NCBI GenBank assembly: GCA_937927525.1
Contig: CALBDR010000139.1
Coordinates: forward strand, 1-13,912
Origin: an uncultured Candidatus Melainabacteria bacterium
GTDB lineage: Bacteria > Cyanobacteriota > Vampirovibrionia > LMEP-6097
Length of the DNA stretch: 13,912 nucleotides
Reading direction: 5' to 3'
Position 1 is the stretch's first letter, and each line of letters opens with the position of its first letter. The notes under the pieces are model-generated. The model saw nothing but the letters and a program-made list of their open reading frames with translations. It did no database searches and had not been told where the DNA came from. The translations under genes were made by a program, and so were the position numbers. Positions 1-7,145 of this stretch are shown piece by piece.

Positions 1-1551
1 GTAGTTCTTTGGGAGACATTGGTGAATACAGTCTTCCTAGTCTCATAGTCATCGCTGCCTCAGTTATAAATCTTTCGGTTTCATTTAGTTTTGTATAATC
101 TGTTTTAGAAGTTTCTTCTCCCATTGCTTTGCGATATTTATTGAAGACTTTTCCTTCTATCATTGAGAGTTCATCTGGTTTTCCACAAAAACTTAAGAGT
201 ACTGCTTCGCGAATCATTTTTCTTAATTCTGCATTTCTCATATCTTTCTCTTTCTCGCTTTGATTTTCAAAAGGTTTTTTATTTACTTCATATTCACTAA
301 GAAAGGCTTTTAGTTGATTGTTTGCAGCTTTTAAAGCTGATAGATTCATATTTGGTCTATAGGTGAAATTAAAGATAGAAGCTATTTCTATTATTTTTTT
401 CTTCTCTTCATCAGTAAGATTAATTTGATTTTTATCATTTCTTGTTAATAGAGTTTCTTCTTTTAGGCTTTGGTAAATAGGATTATTTTTAAGATTTTCT
501 AATTGGCTTGAAGCCCACTCTGCAAGCGTCTGACCAAGTTCTATAGTACGTGCATTGATACTCCTAGTAGGTAAGAGCAAGTCAGAAAGTGGATTATTGA
601 TTCCCTTGTCTTCCCTTTCTTTATAAAGGTAACCGTCTACCATGCCTGCATTTAAGAAATGTACTTCTTTATTTTCAAAATAACTTTTATCTTTTATTTC
701 ACTAGATAATTTTTTAGGATCAAAAGTTTTTTCTATTAAGACTTTTAAGAACATGACAGCACCTAGCTTTTTAGCTGTCTTTTCTTTTGAGCCTTTAATT
801 TTGTGAAATTTGTCTTCAATGGATTTTATAAGTAAATTTTCGTACTTATTTAACTCTTGATAAAGTTCATATGGGTCAGGTTTTATAGAAGTGAATACCT
901 CGTTTAGTATTAGTTGCTTTTCCTGGATTATCTAAGTTAGTCTGGTTTTGTAATTTCTCACCGATATCTCTTAAAGTTCCTCTAATTAAAGCGAGGTTTG
1001 CTTGCTGAGCTATTGAGTTTTGAGTTATTTTTTCATCAAAGTGTTTATTGATTTGCTCATATGTATTTGCAATGATTTTAGGTATTTTTGTTGGATCGAT
1101 TTTAGTTTTGTTATCACTTGTTTGCAATGGATATTGTTTGGCAGCTGCTTGCATCATATCAATTACTTGGTGTCCACCTAGGATTAAACTTGCGATATCT
1201 TCATTAGGTGAAATCTTTATTTCTTTACCATCTATGAGATATGAAACCTCTGCACTTGAGCCACCTAAGTCTGTGATGATAAATTTTTTATCTTTGAAAA
1301 TATCAGGACCTAATTCACTTTCAACAGCCTTTTGTGAATATAGAGCTTCTAACTTTGCACTTACCTTAACGGGGTTAATAGGTACTTCCTTACCTAATGT
1401 GTTTAAAAACTGTTCCTCTGCATACTTCAGTAAGTCTGGACCATCTGTTGCTCTTCTTACAGAAGCTGTTCCTAAAATATCCACTCTTGTAATGTTGTAA
1501 CCACTTGCATAATTTATTTTTTTTAATAAAGTTGATAAAACGTATTAACAT
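1..1551 (-). pseudogene. Truncated, frameshifted Ppx/GppA-family phosphatase (partial, runs off left edge)
   Basis: Remnant of an exopolyphosphatase/guanosine-pentaphosphate phosphatase-like gene (ASKHA fold). Three open segments make it up. From GTG at 1484 down to a TGA at 876-878, a 202-residue frame holds the family blocks ILGTASVRRATDG (compare aTsAvRdA-N) and ITDLGGSSAEVSY (compare v-DiGGgStEl). A second frame, one base over, is open from about 931 to the window edge (about 310 codons) and holds FLNAGMVDGYLY, resembling the Ppx 'glreGll' block. Family similarity also extends upstream of 1484 to an in-frame TAA at 1545-1547, with no standard start. An ATG at 1549-1551 would join this frame if the A8 tract (plus-strand T8 at 1517-1524) were one base shorter. 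The N-terminal DiGSNS phosphate-binding region is missing; the EVE gene lies there instead. Seen: the frames, stops and motifs. Inferred: family membership and decay. An assembly indel could explain the frameshifts but not the missing N-terminus. Confidence 0.7.
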
Positions 1552-1601
1552 AATGCCACTCTAATATTTAGAATGATCTGATTTTGAATTTTAGTTTTAT
1601 G

Positions 1602-1607
1602 TAAAAT
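1602..1607 (+). promoter_or_regulatory. Putative -10 box (TAAAAT), leaderless start of the EVE gene
   Basis: TAAAAT ends six bases before the ATG at 1614, so transcription starting at the usual 6-8 nt from the -10 would begin at the start codon. No Shine-Dalgarno sequence is present and no convincing -35 is seen at the right spacing. The same arrangement recurs at five other genes in this window. Confidence 0.45.
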
Positions 1608-1613
1608 AAGACT

Positions 1614-2087
1614 ATGGCAAACTATTGGTTAATGAAATCAGAACCGAATGCTTTTTCTATCGATGATTTAAAAGCACTCCCTAATCAAACCGATATGTGG
1701 GACGGTGTTCGTAATTATCAAGCGCGTAACATTATGCGTGACCAAATGCAAAAAGGCGATAAAGTTTTTTTCTATCACAGTAACGCTACACCTCCTGGGA
1801 TTGTAGGTATTGCTGAAATTGCAAGTGATAAGGCTTACCCAGACCCTACTCAATTCGATGAAAAATCGAAGTACTTTGATCCTAAATCTGATCCTGATAA
1901 GCCTAGATGGTTTTTAGTGGATGTTAAATTCGTGGAAGATTTACCGATGATTTCTTTGGAGCAATTAAAAGTAAACCCTAAATTAAGTGAAATGAAAGTA
2001 GTGCAAAAAGGCGCAAGGCTTTCTGTGCAGCCAGTTACTGAATCTGAGTGGAACGAAGTTATAGCTATGGCGAAGATTAAGGTTTAA
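1614..2087 (+). CDS. EVE domain-containing protein
   Basis: Complete 157-residue single-domain protein of the EVE family (PUA/YTH-like fold; THYN1 relatives), the usual length for bacterial members. Family landmarks are visible in order: YWLMKSEP at residues 4-11, W-DGVRNYQARN at 29-39, KGDKVFFYHSN at 47-57, GIVGIAEI at 62-69, and a basic/aromatic C-terminal half with PRWFLVDVKF. EVE domains bind nucleic acid carrying modified bases through an aromatic pocket; the cellular role in most bacteria is unsettled, so no process is assigned here. It is monocistronic: it diverges from the Ppx/GppA remnant and converges on proC with 13 bases between stops. The ATG at 1614 is chosen because YWLMKSEP normally sits at the extreme N-terminus. 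There is no ribosome-binding site. Confidence 0.93.
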   Translation: MANYWLMKSEPNAFSIDDLKALPNQTDMWDGVRNYQARNIMRDQMQKGDKVFFYHSNATPPGIVGIAEIASDKAYPDPTQFDEKSKYFDPKSDPDKPRWFLVDVKFVEDLPMISLEQLKVNPKLSEMKVVQKGARLSVQPVTESEWNEVIAMAKIKV

Positions 2088-2100
2088 AGCTTTTAGCAGT

Positions 2101-2901
2101 TTAACTATTAGATAGTTCTACTGATCTCTTACACGCAGCAGCTACAGCTGCCTCGATCACTAAATCTATTTTAGAATCTTCAAAGCTTTCCAAAGCTGCT
2201 TGGGTTGTGCCATTAGGGCTAGTAACTTGAAATCTTAAATCTTTAGGGCTGATTCGTGATTTTTTTAAAAGTAAGGCAGCGCCATACATCGTTTCGATAG
2301 CAAGTTTTTCTGCTTCAGCTAAGCTTAAGCCATGTTGAGTTCCAGCACTTGCTAAAGCTTCAATGATTTTGAAAAAATATGCAGGACCAGAACCAGCTAT
2401 AGCTGTGGCAACATGCATCTGTTCTTCTTCTATAATTAAAGTTTCTCCTATGCTTTTAAATATTTCCTCGACTTCACTGATCTCTTCTTTACCTAGTGAG
2501 TTTGCAGCTATAGCTGACATTCCAGCTGAAATTTGAGATGGAGTATTAGGCATTACTCTATAGATTTTATTTTCTGGGAAAAACTCTGCAATCGACTGAA
2601 TTTTAATTCCTGCTGCTAAAGAAATGATTTTAGTCGTTTTCGCTAAATTAGTATCCTTTATCTGTTTTAATAATTGATTAAAGTCTTTAGGTTTAACAGC
2701 GATGATCAAAATATTAATATCTTCAGTAGTTAAATCATCAAGTTTTTCGATAATTTGAAAATCGAATATTTCTTTAAGTTTATTTAGCTTCTCTAAGCTT
2801 CTATTAAAAACACTTAGCGCAATTGTAGGGTCTTTACTCAAGCCTATGGCTATAGCACTTCCCATTGATCCAGCTCCGATAATTCCAATTTTCTTATTCA
2901 T
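2101..2901 (-). CDS. proC: Pyrroline-5-carboxylate reductase
   Basis: Catalyses the last step of proline synthesis, NAD(P)H-dependent reduction of 1-pyrroline-5-carboxylate to proline, in the cytoplasm. About 266 residues, the normal length. In order: the Rossmann dinucleotide loop GIIGAGSMGSAIA just after the N-terminus, the AVKPKD block, SLAAGI, RVMPNTPSQISAGMSA, the dimerisation/substrate region AIAGSGPAYFFKIIEAL, and the C-terminal VTSPNGTTQAALE signature. The start is set at the ATG at 2901, giving MNKKIGIIGAGSMG. A longer frame from 2982 would add 27 unrelated residues and overlap the divergent ABC ATPase gene, so it is rejected. There is no Shine-Dalgarno sequence; TATAAT lies nine bases upstream of the chosen ATG, which also supports it. 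Convergent with the EVE gene. Confidence 0.95.
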   Translation of the reverse strand: MNKKIGIIGAGSMGSAIAIGLSKDPTIALSVFNRSLEKLNKLKEIFDFQIIEKLDDLTTEDINILIIAVKPKDFNQLLKQIKDTNLAKTTKIISLAAGIKIQSIAEFFPENKIYRVMPNTPSQISAGMSAIAANSLGKEEISEVEEIFKSIGETLIIEEEQMHVATAIAGSGPAYFFKIIEALASAGTQHGLSLAEAEKLAIETMYGAALLLKKSRISPKDLRFQVTSPNGTTQAALESFEDSKIDLVIEAAVAAACKRSVELSNS

Positions 2902-2917
2902 GCTAAATTCATTATAA
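2902..2917. promoter_or_regulatory. 16-bp divergent intergenic region with two interlocked -10 boxes
   Basis: The whole gap between the divergent proC and ABC ATPase starts is 16 bp. On the plus strand TAAATT (2904-2909) lies eight bases before the ABC ATPase ATG at 2918. On the minus strand TATAAT (plus-strand 2911-2916) lies nine bases before the proC ATG at 2901. Each -10 therefore sits in the other gene's would-be leader, and any -35 would lie inside the opposite coding sequence. No Shine-Dalgarno sequence fits on either side. Boxes are seen; promoter function is inferred. Confidence 0.5.
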
Positions 2918-3910
2918 ATGGCATTGTTAGAACTTAAAAATTTAAATAAGTCTTTTGACCTGAGTTCTAAACTTCTCTTCAAAAAATCTAATAATTTACT
3001 TCATGTAGTAAGAGATATTAGTTTGAATATTGAAGAGGGGGAGTGTTTTGTTTTAGTCGGAGAGTCTGGTTGCGGTAAATCTACTCTTGCAAAGCTAGTT
3101 TGTAGAATTCTAGAGCCAGATTCTGGTGAACTATATTTTAATAATGAAAATTTCTTAAATTTAAAAGCGAATGAATTTAGAAAAAAAAGAAAAGCTATGC
3201 AGATGGTTTTTCAGAATCCTTTCTCTAGCTTAGATCCTCGTTTTAAAATTTTCGATTCTATTGCTGAGCCTTTAAGAGTAAATAAAGGTGAGGAAGGTTT
3301 TCCTAAAAATGAAGTTGAGATAAAAGAGAAAGTTTTCGAATTGATGAGCTTAGTCGAGTTAGATGAGATTTTAGCTCAGAAATATCCCCACCAATGCTCA
3401 GGGGGACAAAACCAGAGAGTATGTATCGCAAGAGCAATAGCTTGTAACCCTAAACTAATTATCGCAGATGAAGCTGTCAGTGCACTAGATGTGTCTGTTC
3501 AGTGGACTGTTTTACGTCTCATGAAAAAGCTTAAAGATGAGCTTGGGATTAGTTTTTTGTTTATAACTCATGACTTGGCTGTGGTTAAATATATCGCTGA
3601 TAGAGTCGGAGTGATGTATTTAGGAGAAATAGTAGAGCTTAGTTCTAAAGAAAATCTTTTCAAGAATCCTTCGCATCCATATACTAAAGCACTTTTAAAT
3701 GCAGCTCCTATCCCTGATCCTAAGCAGCGTGATCGAGAAAGAATTTTCTTAGAGGGAGAAATACCTAAAGCAAATAAAATACCTTCAGGTTGTACTTTTC
3801 ATACTAGATGCCCTGAAGCTTATGCAGACTGTAAAGTTAGTAAACCAGATCCGATAAACATTAGTGTTAATAATGAAAAACATTGTGTTTCATGTTTGCT
3901 TTATAAATAA
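2918..3910 (+). CDS. Oligopeptide/dipeptide-type ABC transporter ATP-binding protein (OppF/DppF-like)
   Basis: ATPase subunit powering a peptide- or muropeptide-type ABC importer at the inner face of the cytoplasmic membrane. 330 residues, typical for OppF/DppF. Walker A GESGCGKS at 48-55, Q-loop VFQNP near 97-101, signature CSGGQNQR at 160-167, Walker B LIIADEA at 180-186 followed by SALDVSVQ, and H-loop THDL at 217-220. The C-terminal oligopeptide-transporter extension carries GCTFHTRCP and further cysteines (292, 298, 305, 323, 326), the pattern seen in OppD/DppD-like subunits. Odd point: the signature reads C-SGGQ rather than the usual L-SGGQ. No permease or binding protein is in the window, so the substrate is unknown. 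Eight bases separate it from murQ, suggesting co-transcription and possibly uptake of cell-wall fragments. The start is supported by the TAAATT box at eight bases and the immediate LLELKNLNKSF beginning. Confidence 0.9.
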   Translation: MALLELKNLNKSFDLSSKLLFKKSNNLLHVVRDISLNIEEGECFVLVGESGCGKSTLAKLVCRILEPDSGELYFNNENFLNLKANEFRKKRKAMQMVFQNPFSSLDPRFKIFDSIAEPLRVNKGEEGFPKNEVEIKEKVFELMSLVELDEILAQKYPHQCSGGQNQRVCIARAIACNPKLIIADEAVSALDVSVQWTVLRLMKKLKDELGISFLFITHDLAVVKYIADRVGVMYLGEIVELSSKENLFKNPSHPYTKALLNAAPIPDPKQRDRERIFLEGEIPKANKIPSGCTFHTRCPEAYADCKVSKPDPINISVNNEKHCVSCLLYK

Positions 3911-3918
3911 TTTTTCAT

Positions 3919-4803
3919 ATGAATAATCTATCCGTAACTGAAACTGTTAATAAAGAATCTGAAAACTTAGATAAATTAGATTCTGATGCTTTAGTAGAAC
4001 TCTTTGCTGATGATACTTTAAATGTGATAAATGCTTTGAAAAAATCTAAGCAGGATATTGCTAAAGTCATCGATTCAGTAACTGAATGTTTAGATCAAGG
4101 CGGATCACTATATTACCTAGGTGCAGGTACTAGTGGACGCTTAGGGATTTTAGATGCTGTGGAATGTCCACCTACATTCTCTACAGAAGCTGGGATGGTT
4201 CAGGGAATTATCGCTGGAGGTGAAAAAGCGATAATCCATGCTGTAGAAGGTGCTGAGGATGATGAAGCAGCAGGCTATCAAGTAATCAAAGATACTTTAA
4301 GCTCTCGAGATGCTTTACTGGTAATCTCTGCTAGTGGTGGTGCAGCTTATTGTGTAGGTGCTTTGAAAGCCGCAAAAGAGTTGGACTGCTTTAGAGGAGC
4401 AATTTCTAATAACTCTTCAGCTAAAATTTTTTCATATTCAAAAAATAATATTTTTTTAGATACTGGAGCTGAGCTGCTTTCAGGTAGCACTAGGCTTAAA
4501 GCTGGTACTTCTCAGAAAATAGTTTTAAATATTATCAGTACTTCAGTGATGGTGAAATTAGGAAAGACTTATGGTAATTTAATGGTAGATCTAAAAGTAA
4601 GTAATGAAAAGTTATATAAACGTGCGGTTTCTTTAGTAGAGAAGATAGCTGAATGCTCTGAAGAAGAGGCGAAAATGGCTTTAGAAAAAGCGAATAATAA
4701 AGTTAAACAAGCGATTCTTTTTGTTAAAAAAGGTCTTGAATTTGAAGAAGCTACCAAGATTCTTAAAGAAAATAAAGGTTTTCTTTCAAAAGTTTTAGAT
4801 TGA
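3919..4803 (+). CDS. murQ: N-acetylmuramic acid 6-phosphate etherase
   Basis: Cleaves the lactyl ether of MurNAc-6-phosphate to give GlcNAc-6-phosphate and D-lactate, a step in peptidoglycan recycling in the cytoplasm. 294 residues, normal length. It has a SIS sugar-phosphate domain: YYLGAGTSGRLGILDAVECPP at about 65-85, with Glu82 in the catalytic glutamate position; IIAGGEKAI-HAVEGAED at 98-114, with the acidic ED pair in the second catalytic position; then SGSTRLKAGTSQK and GNLMVDLKVSNEKL in the second half, and a C-terminal helical tail ending FLSKVLD as in the E. coli enzyme. Odd point: the usual SGRTPYV block reads SGGAAYCV. The gene starts eight bases after the ABC ATPase stop with no Shine-Dalgarno site, probably in the same operon. 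It ends at TGA, which supports the standard genetic code. The kinase or PTS that would make MurNAc-6-phosphate is not in the window. Confidence 0.95.
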   Translation: MNNLSVTETVNKESENLDKLDSDALVELFADDTLNVINALKKSKQDIAKVIDSVTECLDQGGSLYYLGAGTSGRLGILDAVECPPTFSTEAGMVQGIIAGGEKAIIHAVEGAEDDEAAGYQVIKDTLSSRDALLVISASGGAAYCVGALKAAKELDCFRGAISNNSSAKIFSYSKNNIFLDTGAELLSGSTRLKAGTSQKIVLNIISTSVMVKLGKTYGNLMVDLKVSNEKLYKRAVSLVEKIAECSEEEAKMALEKANNKVKQAILFVKKGLEFEEATKILKENKGFLSKVLD

Positions 4804-4825
4804 TTAGCTAATTTTAAGCTAAAAT
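4804..4825 (+). promoter_or_regulatory. Inverted repeat overlapping a TAAAAT -10 box upstream of atpG
   Basis: TTAGCT (4804-4809) and AGCTAA (4817-4822) form a perfect 6-bp inverted repeat with a 7-base loop directly after the murQ stop. TAAAAT (4820-4825) overlaps the right arm and ends eight bases before the atpG ATG. The stem is AT-rich and has no T-tract, so it is a poor terminator. It may be a protein-binding site over the promoter or chance. Confidence 0.35.
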
Positions 4826-4833
4826 ATTAACCT

Positions 4834-5730
4834 ATGCCAAGCCTTAAAGAAATTAAAATCAAAATTGGTAGTACTAAGAAGACTAAAAAAATTACTGCAG
4901 CGATGAAGTTAGTTGCTGCTGCAAAGGTTAATAAGATGCAGAAGCTTATTAAAGCTGCTAGACCTTATGCTAACGCCGTTAAAAAATTATACTCTCAGCT
5001 TCAGGATTCTCTTGACCCTGAGCAATTAGAGCAATATCCATTACTAAAAACTTACGATAATGTTTCTAAAGTTTTATTAGTTATAATCTCTTCTGATATT
5101 GGTCTTTGTGGTCCGTATAATGCTAATGTTCAGAAGCTTGCTAGAAATAGAATTGAAGAATTGAAAGAAGAGGGAGTTGATATTGAACTTCTGATTATCG
5201 GTAGAAAAGCTACTGATTTCTTCTCTAAAGATATCTATAAGGATAGAGATATTAATATTCTTAAGTCTTATACTCAGTTGCCGACTAAGCCTGAGTTGGA
5301 GACTGTTCACGAAATTGGTCAGTTTATGGCAGATTCTTTTACTGAAAATAAAGTTCAAAGAGTAGAGGTGATTTCTACTCGTTTCTTAAACATGGTTACT
5401 CAATTAGCTGAGCATAAAATCGTACTTCCAGTTCAGAAAGTAACTACTGAAGAGGAAATTGAAGAGAATCATGTTGATATTATTTTAGAGCCAGATGCCA
5501 GTTCTTTAATTAATACACTTACTCCGATGTTTATTAATAACACAGTATATTCTGATATGTTAGATGCTACCACGAGTGAATTAGCTTCTAGAATGACTGC
5601 TATGAGTAATGCTACCAATAATGCTGATTCTGTTATTAAGAAATTATTACTTCAATATAACAAAGCTCGTCAAGCTGCTATCACTCAGGAAATCTCTGAG
5701 ATTGTTGGTGGTTCTGCTGCTTTAGCTTAA
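4834..5730 (+). CDS. atpG: F-type ATP synthase gamma subunit
   Basis: Central rotor shaft of the F1 sector, coupling proton flow through F0 to catalysis in the alpha3-beta3 head. 298 residues. The N-terminal coiled-coil helix carries KKTKKITAAMKLVAAAKV (about 14-31), close to the cyanobacterial/plastid form of this conserved segment. The middle Rossmann-like domain has SSDIGLCGPYN (Ile where Arg is usual in D-R-GLCG), RIEELKEEGVD and IGRKATDFF. The C-terminal helix has SRMTAMSNATNNAD followed by QYNKARQAAITQEISEIVGG, the family signature. Between the middle domain and the C-terminal helix there is no room for the roughly 35-residue regulatory insert of photosynthetic cyanobacteria and chloroplasts. 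No other atp gene is nearby: it sits between murQ (30-nt gap) and a nucleoside phosphorylase (9-nt gap), whereas gamma is usually between alpha and beta or beside alpha. There is no Shine-Dalgarno site. Confidence 0.97.
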   Translation: MPSLKEIKIKIGSTKKTKKITAAMKLVAAAKVNKMQKLIKAARPYANAVKKLYSQLQDSLDPEQLEQYPLLKTYDNVSKVLLVIISSDIGLCGPYNANVQKLARNRIEELKEEGVDIELLIIGRKATDFFSKDIYKDRDINILKSYTQLPTKPELETVHEIGQFMADSFTENKVQRVEVISTRFLNMVTQLAEHKIVLPVQKVTTEEEIEENHVDIILEPDASSLINTLTPMFINNTVYSDMLDATTSELASRMTAMSNATNNADSVIKKLLLQYNKARQAAITQEISEIVGGSAALA

Positions 5731-5739
5731 CTTGATTTT

Positions 5740-7038
5740 ATGATGGAATCTGATTACAACATTATTGATCTGATTGATAAGAAGATTAAAGGTCTTGCTT
5801 ATTCTAACGATGAAATAAATTGGGTTATAAATAATATTGAAACTATCCCGGATTTTCAGCTCAGTGCTTGGATTACAGCTGTTTTTATTAAAGGGCTTAA
5901 TAAAAAAGAGACTGCTGAACTTACGAGGGCAATGGCTTACAGTGGTCATGTTTTAACTTTAAAAAGGCATGATGAGGAGTATGATCCTAGTAATACAGAG
6001 GCTTCGATTTCGAATAGAGGTTTTGTGGATAAACATAGTACTGGTGGAGTTGGAGATAAGGTAAGCCTAGTATTATCTCCTGTTTTAGCAGCTTTAGGTT
6101 TTAAAGTTTCTAAGTTTTCAGGTGCCTCACTTGGATATACTGGAGGAACTGTAGATAAATTAAGTTCTATTCCTGGATTTAGTTTAGATTTAGATATCAA
6201 GCGTTTTGAAGCACAAATAAAAGATGTCGGAATAGCTATAGCTTCTCAGACTGAAGATTTCGCTCCTGCCGATAAGAAAATCTATGCTTTGCGTGATAAG
6301 ACTGCAACAGTAGGATCTATTCCCTTAATTGCTTCTAGCGTTATGTCAAAGAAGATTGCTGCTGGTGCAGACATTATTCTTATTGATCTTAAATGTGGTT
6401 CAGGGGCATTTATGAAAGATAAATCATCAGCAAAAGCTCTTAAAAAAGAAATTTTATCTATCGCAGAAGAATTGAAGCTTGATGTTCGAGTCTTACTTAC
6501 TAACATGAATCAACCTTTAGGCTATGCTGTGGGTAATGCATTAGAGGTCCAGGAGGCGATTAAGGTTTTAGATGGTAAATTAAAGAATGATACTTATGAT
6601 TTAGTATTAGAGCTAGCTTCTCAGTTAGTTCCTAAGTCTGAAGTAATAGATGCTATTGAATCTGGAAAGGCTGCTGTTAAGTTTGATGAGTGGATTTCTG
6701 CTCAGGGAGGAGATCTTAAAAAATTCATTGAGACTTATAAAGATATCCCTAGTTTAGATTTTATTGCTACTGATGATGCTTACATGAAATCTATTTCATG
6801 TGAAATGATCGGTAATATCGCTAATAGACTTGCTTTAAAAGCTGATGGTACTAAGGATTATTCTGCTGGAATTATTTTCCATAAGAAAATTGGTGAACCT
6901 ATTACGAAGGGTGAGAAGGTTTTTACAATCTACGCTTCCCAGGATAAATCTAATTTAGAAAATGCTTCTGCTCAAGTTGTTGAAGCGATTTATTTTAGCC
7001 ACTCTAAGACTCCTTTACCGAAACTTATATTTAATTAA
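5740..7038 (+). CDS. Pyrimidine-nucleoside/thymidine phosphorylase
   Basis: Reversible phosphorolysis of (deoxy)thymidine or uridine to the base and (deoxy)ribose-1-phosphate, for nucleoside salvage in the cytoplasm. 432 residues, close to the E. coli DeoA length. An N-terminal helical domain is followed by the phosphate-binding DKHSTGGVGDK at 97-107. Residues matching the known active site are present: His99, Arg185 (in YALRD), Ser200 and Lys204 (in SSVMSKK), then KCGSGAFM near 218-225. Odd points: the segment normally reading SGRGLGHTGGT is SGASLGYTGGT, and about ten extra residues precede the KHST loop. Whether it prefers thymidine only (deoA) or pyrimidines in general (pdp) cannot be read from sequence, so no symbol is given. 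Nine bases follow the atpG stop, indicating co-transcription. Two adjacent ATGs (5740, 5743) are equally possible starts. Confidence 0.93.
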   Translation: MMESDYNIIDLIDKKIKGLAYSNDEINWVINNIETIPDFQLSAWITAVFIKGLNKKETAELTRAMAYSGHVLTLKRHDEEYDPSNTEASISNRGFVDKHSTGGVGDKVSLVLSPVLAALGFKVSKFSGASLGYTGGTVDKLSSIPGFSLDLDIKRFEAQIKDVGIAIASQTEDFAPADKKIYALRDKTATVGSIPLIASSVMSKKIAAGADIILIDLKCGSGAFMKDKSSAKALKKEILSIAEELKLDVRVLLTNMNQPLGYAVGNALEVQEAIKVLDGKLKNDTYDLVLELASQLVPKSEVIDAIESGKAAVKFDEWISAQGGDLKKFIETYKDIPSLDFIATDDAYMKSISCEMIGNIANRLALKADGTKDYSAGIIFHKKIGEPITKGEKVFTIYASQDKSNLENASAQVVEAIYFSHSKTPLPKLIFN

Positions 7039-7104
7039 TAAATTAATATTAAGCTGTTTCTTCAGTTATATGATTGATTTTGCTGAAAAGTAGTTAGTCT
7101 TGGG

Positions 7105-7137
7105 TATAATAATCTCGTAATTGTATTACATTATATT
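7105..7137 (+). promoter_or_regulatory. Two candidate -10 boxes upstream of the exported protein gene
   Basis: A consensus TATAAT at 7105-7110 would give a leader of about 29 nt; TTGCTG at 7080-7085 is a weak -35 candidate at 19-bp spacing. A second box, TATATT at 7132-7137, ends eight bases before the ATG at 7146 and matches the leaderless arrangement seen elsewhere in the window. There is no clear Shine-Dalgarno site. I cannot tell which box is used. The 107-bp gap before it holds no strong terminator. Confidence 0.45.
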
Positions 7138-7145
7138 AAGATAAG

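Noticed and set aside
1048..1500. 150-codon plus-strand open frame
   Set aside because: It is antisense to the Ppx/GppA remnant, whose minus-strand frame carries recognisable motifs; the plus-strand translation has none.
2902..2982. Longer proC start adding 27 residues upstream
   Set aside because: It overlaps the divergent ABC ATPase coding sequence, the added residues are not family-like, and a well-placed TATAAT precedes the shorter start.
7056..7090. Possible terminator hairpin (TTCAG ... CTGAA) after the nucleoside phosphorylase
   Set aside because: Only about five pairs around a long loop and no T-tract; too weak to call.
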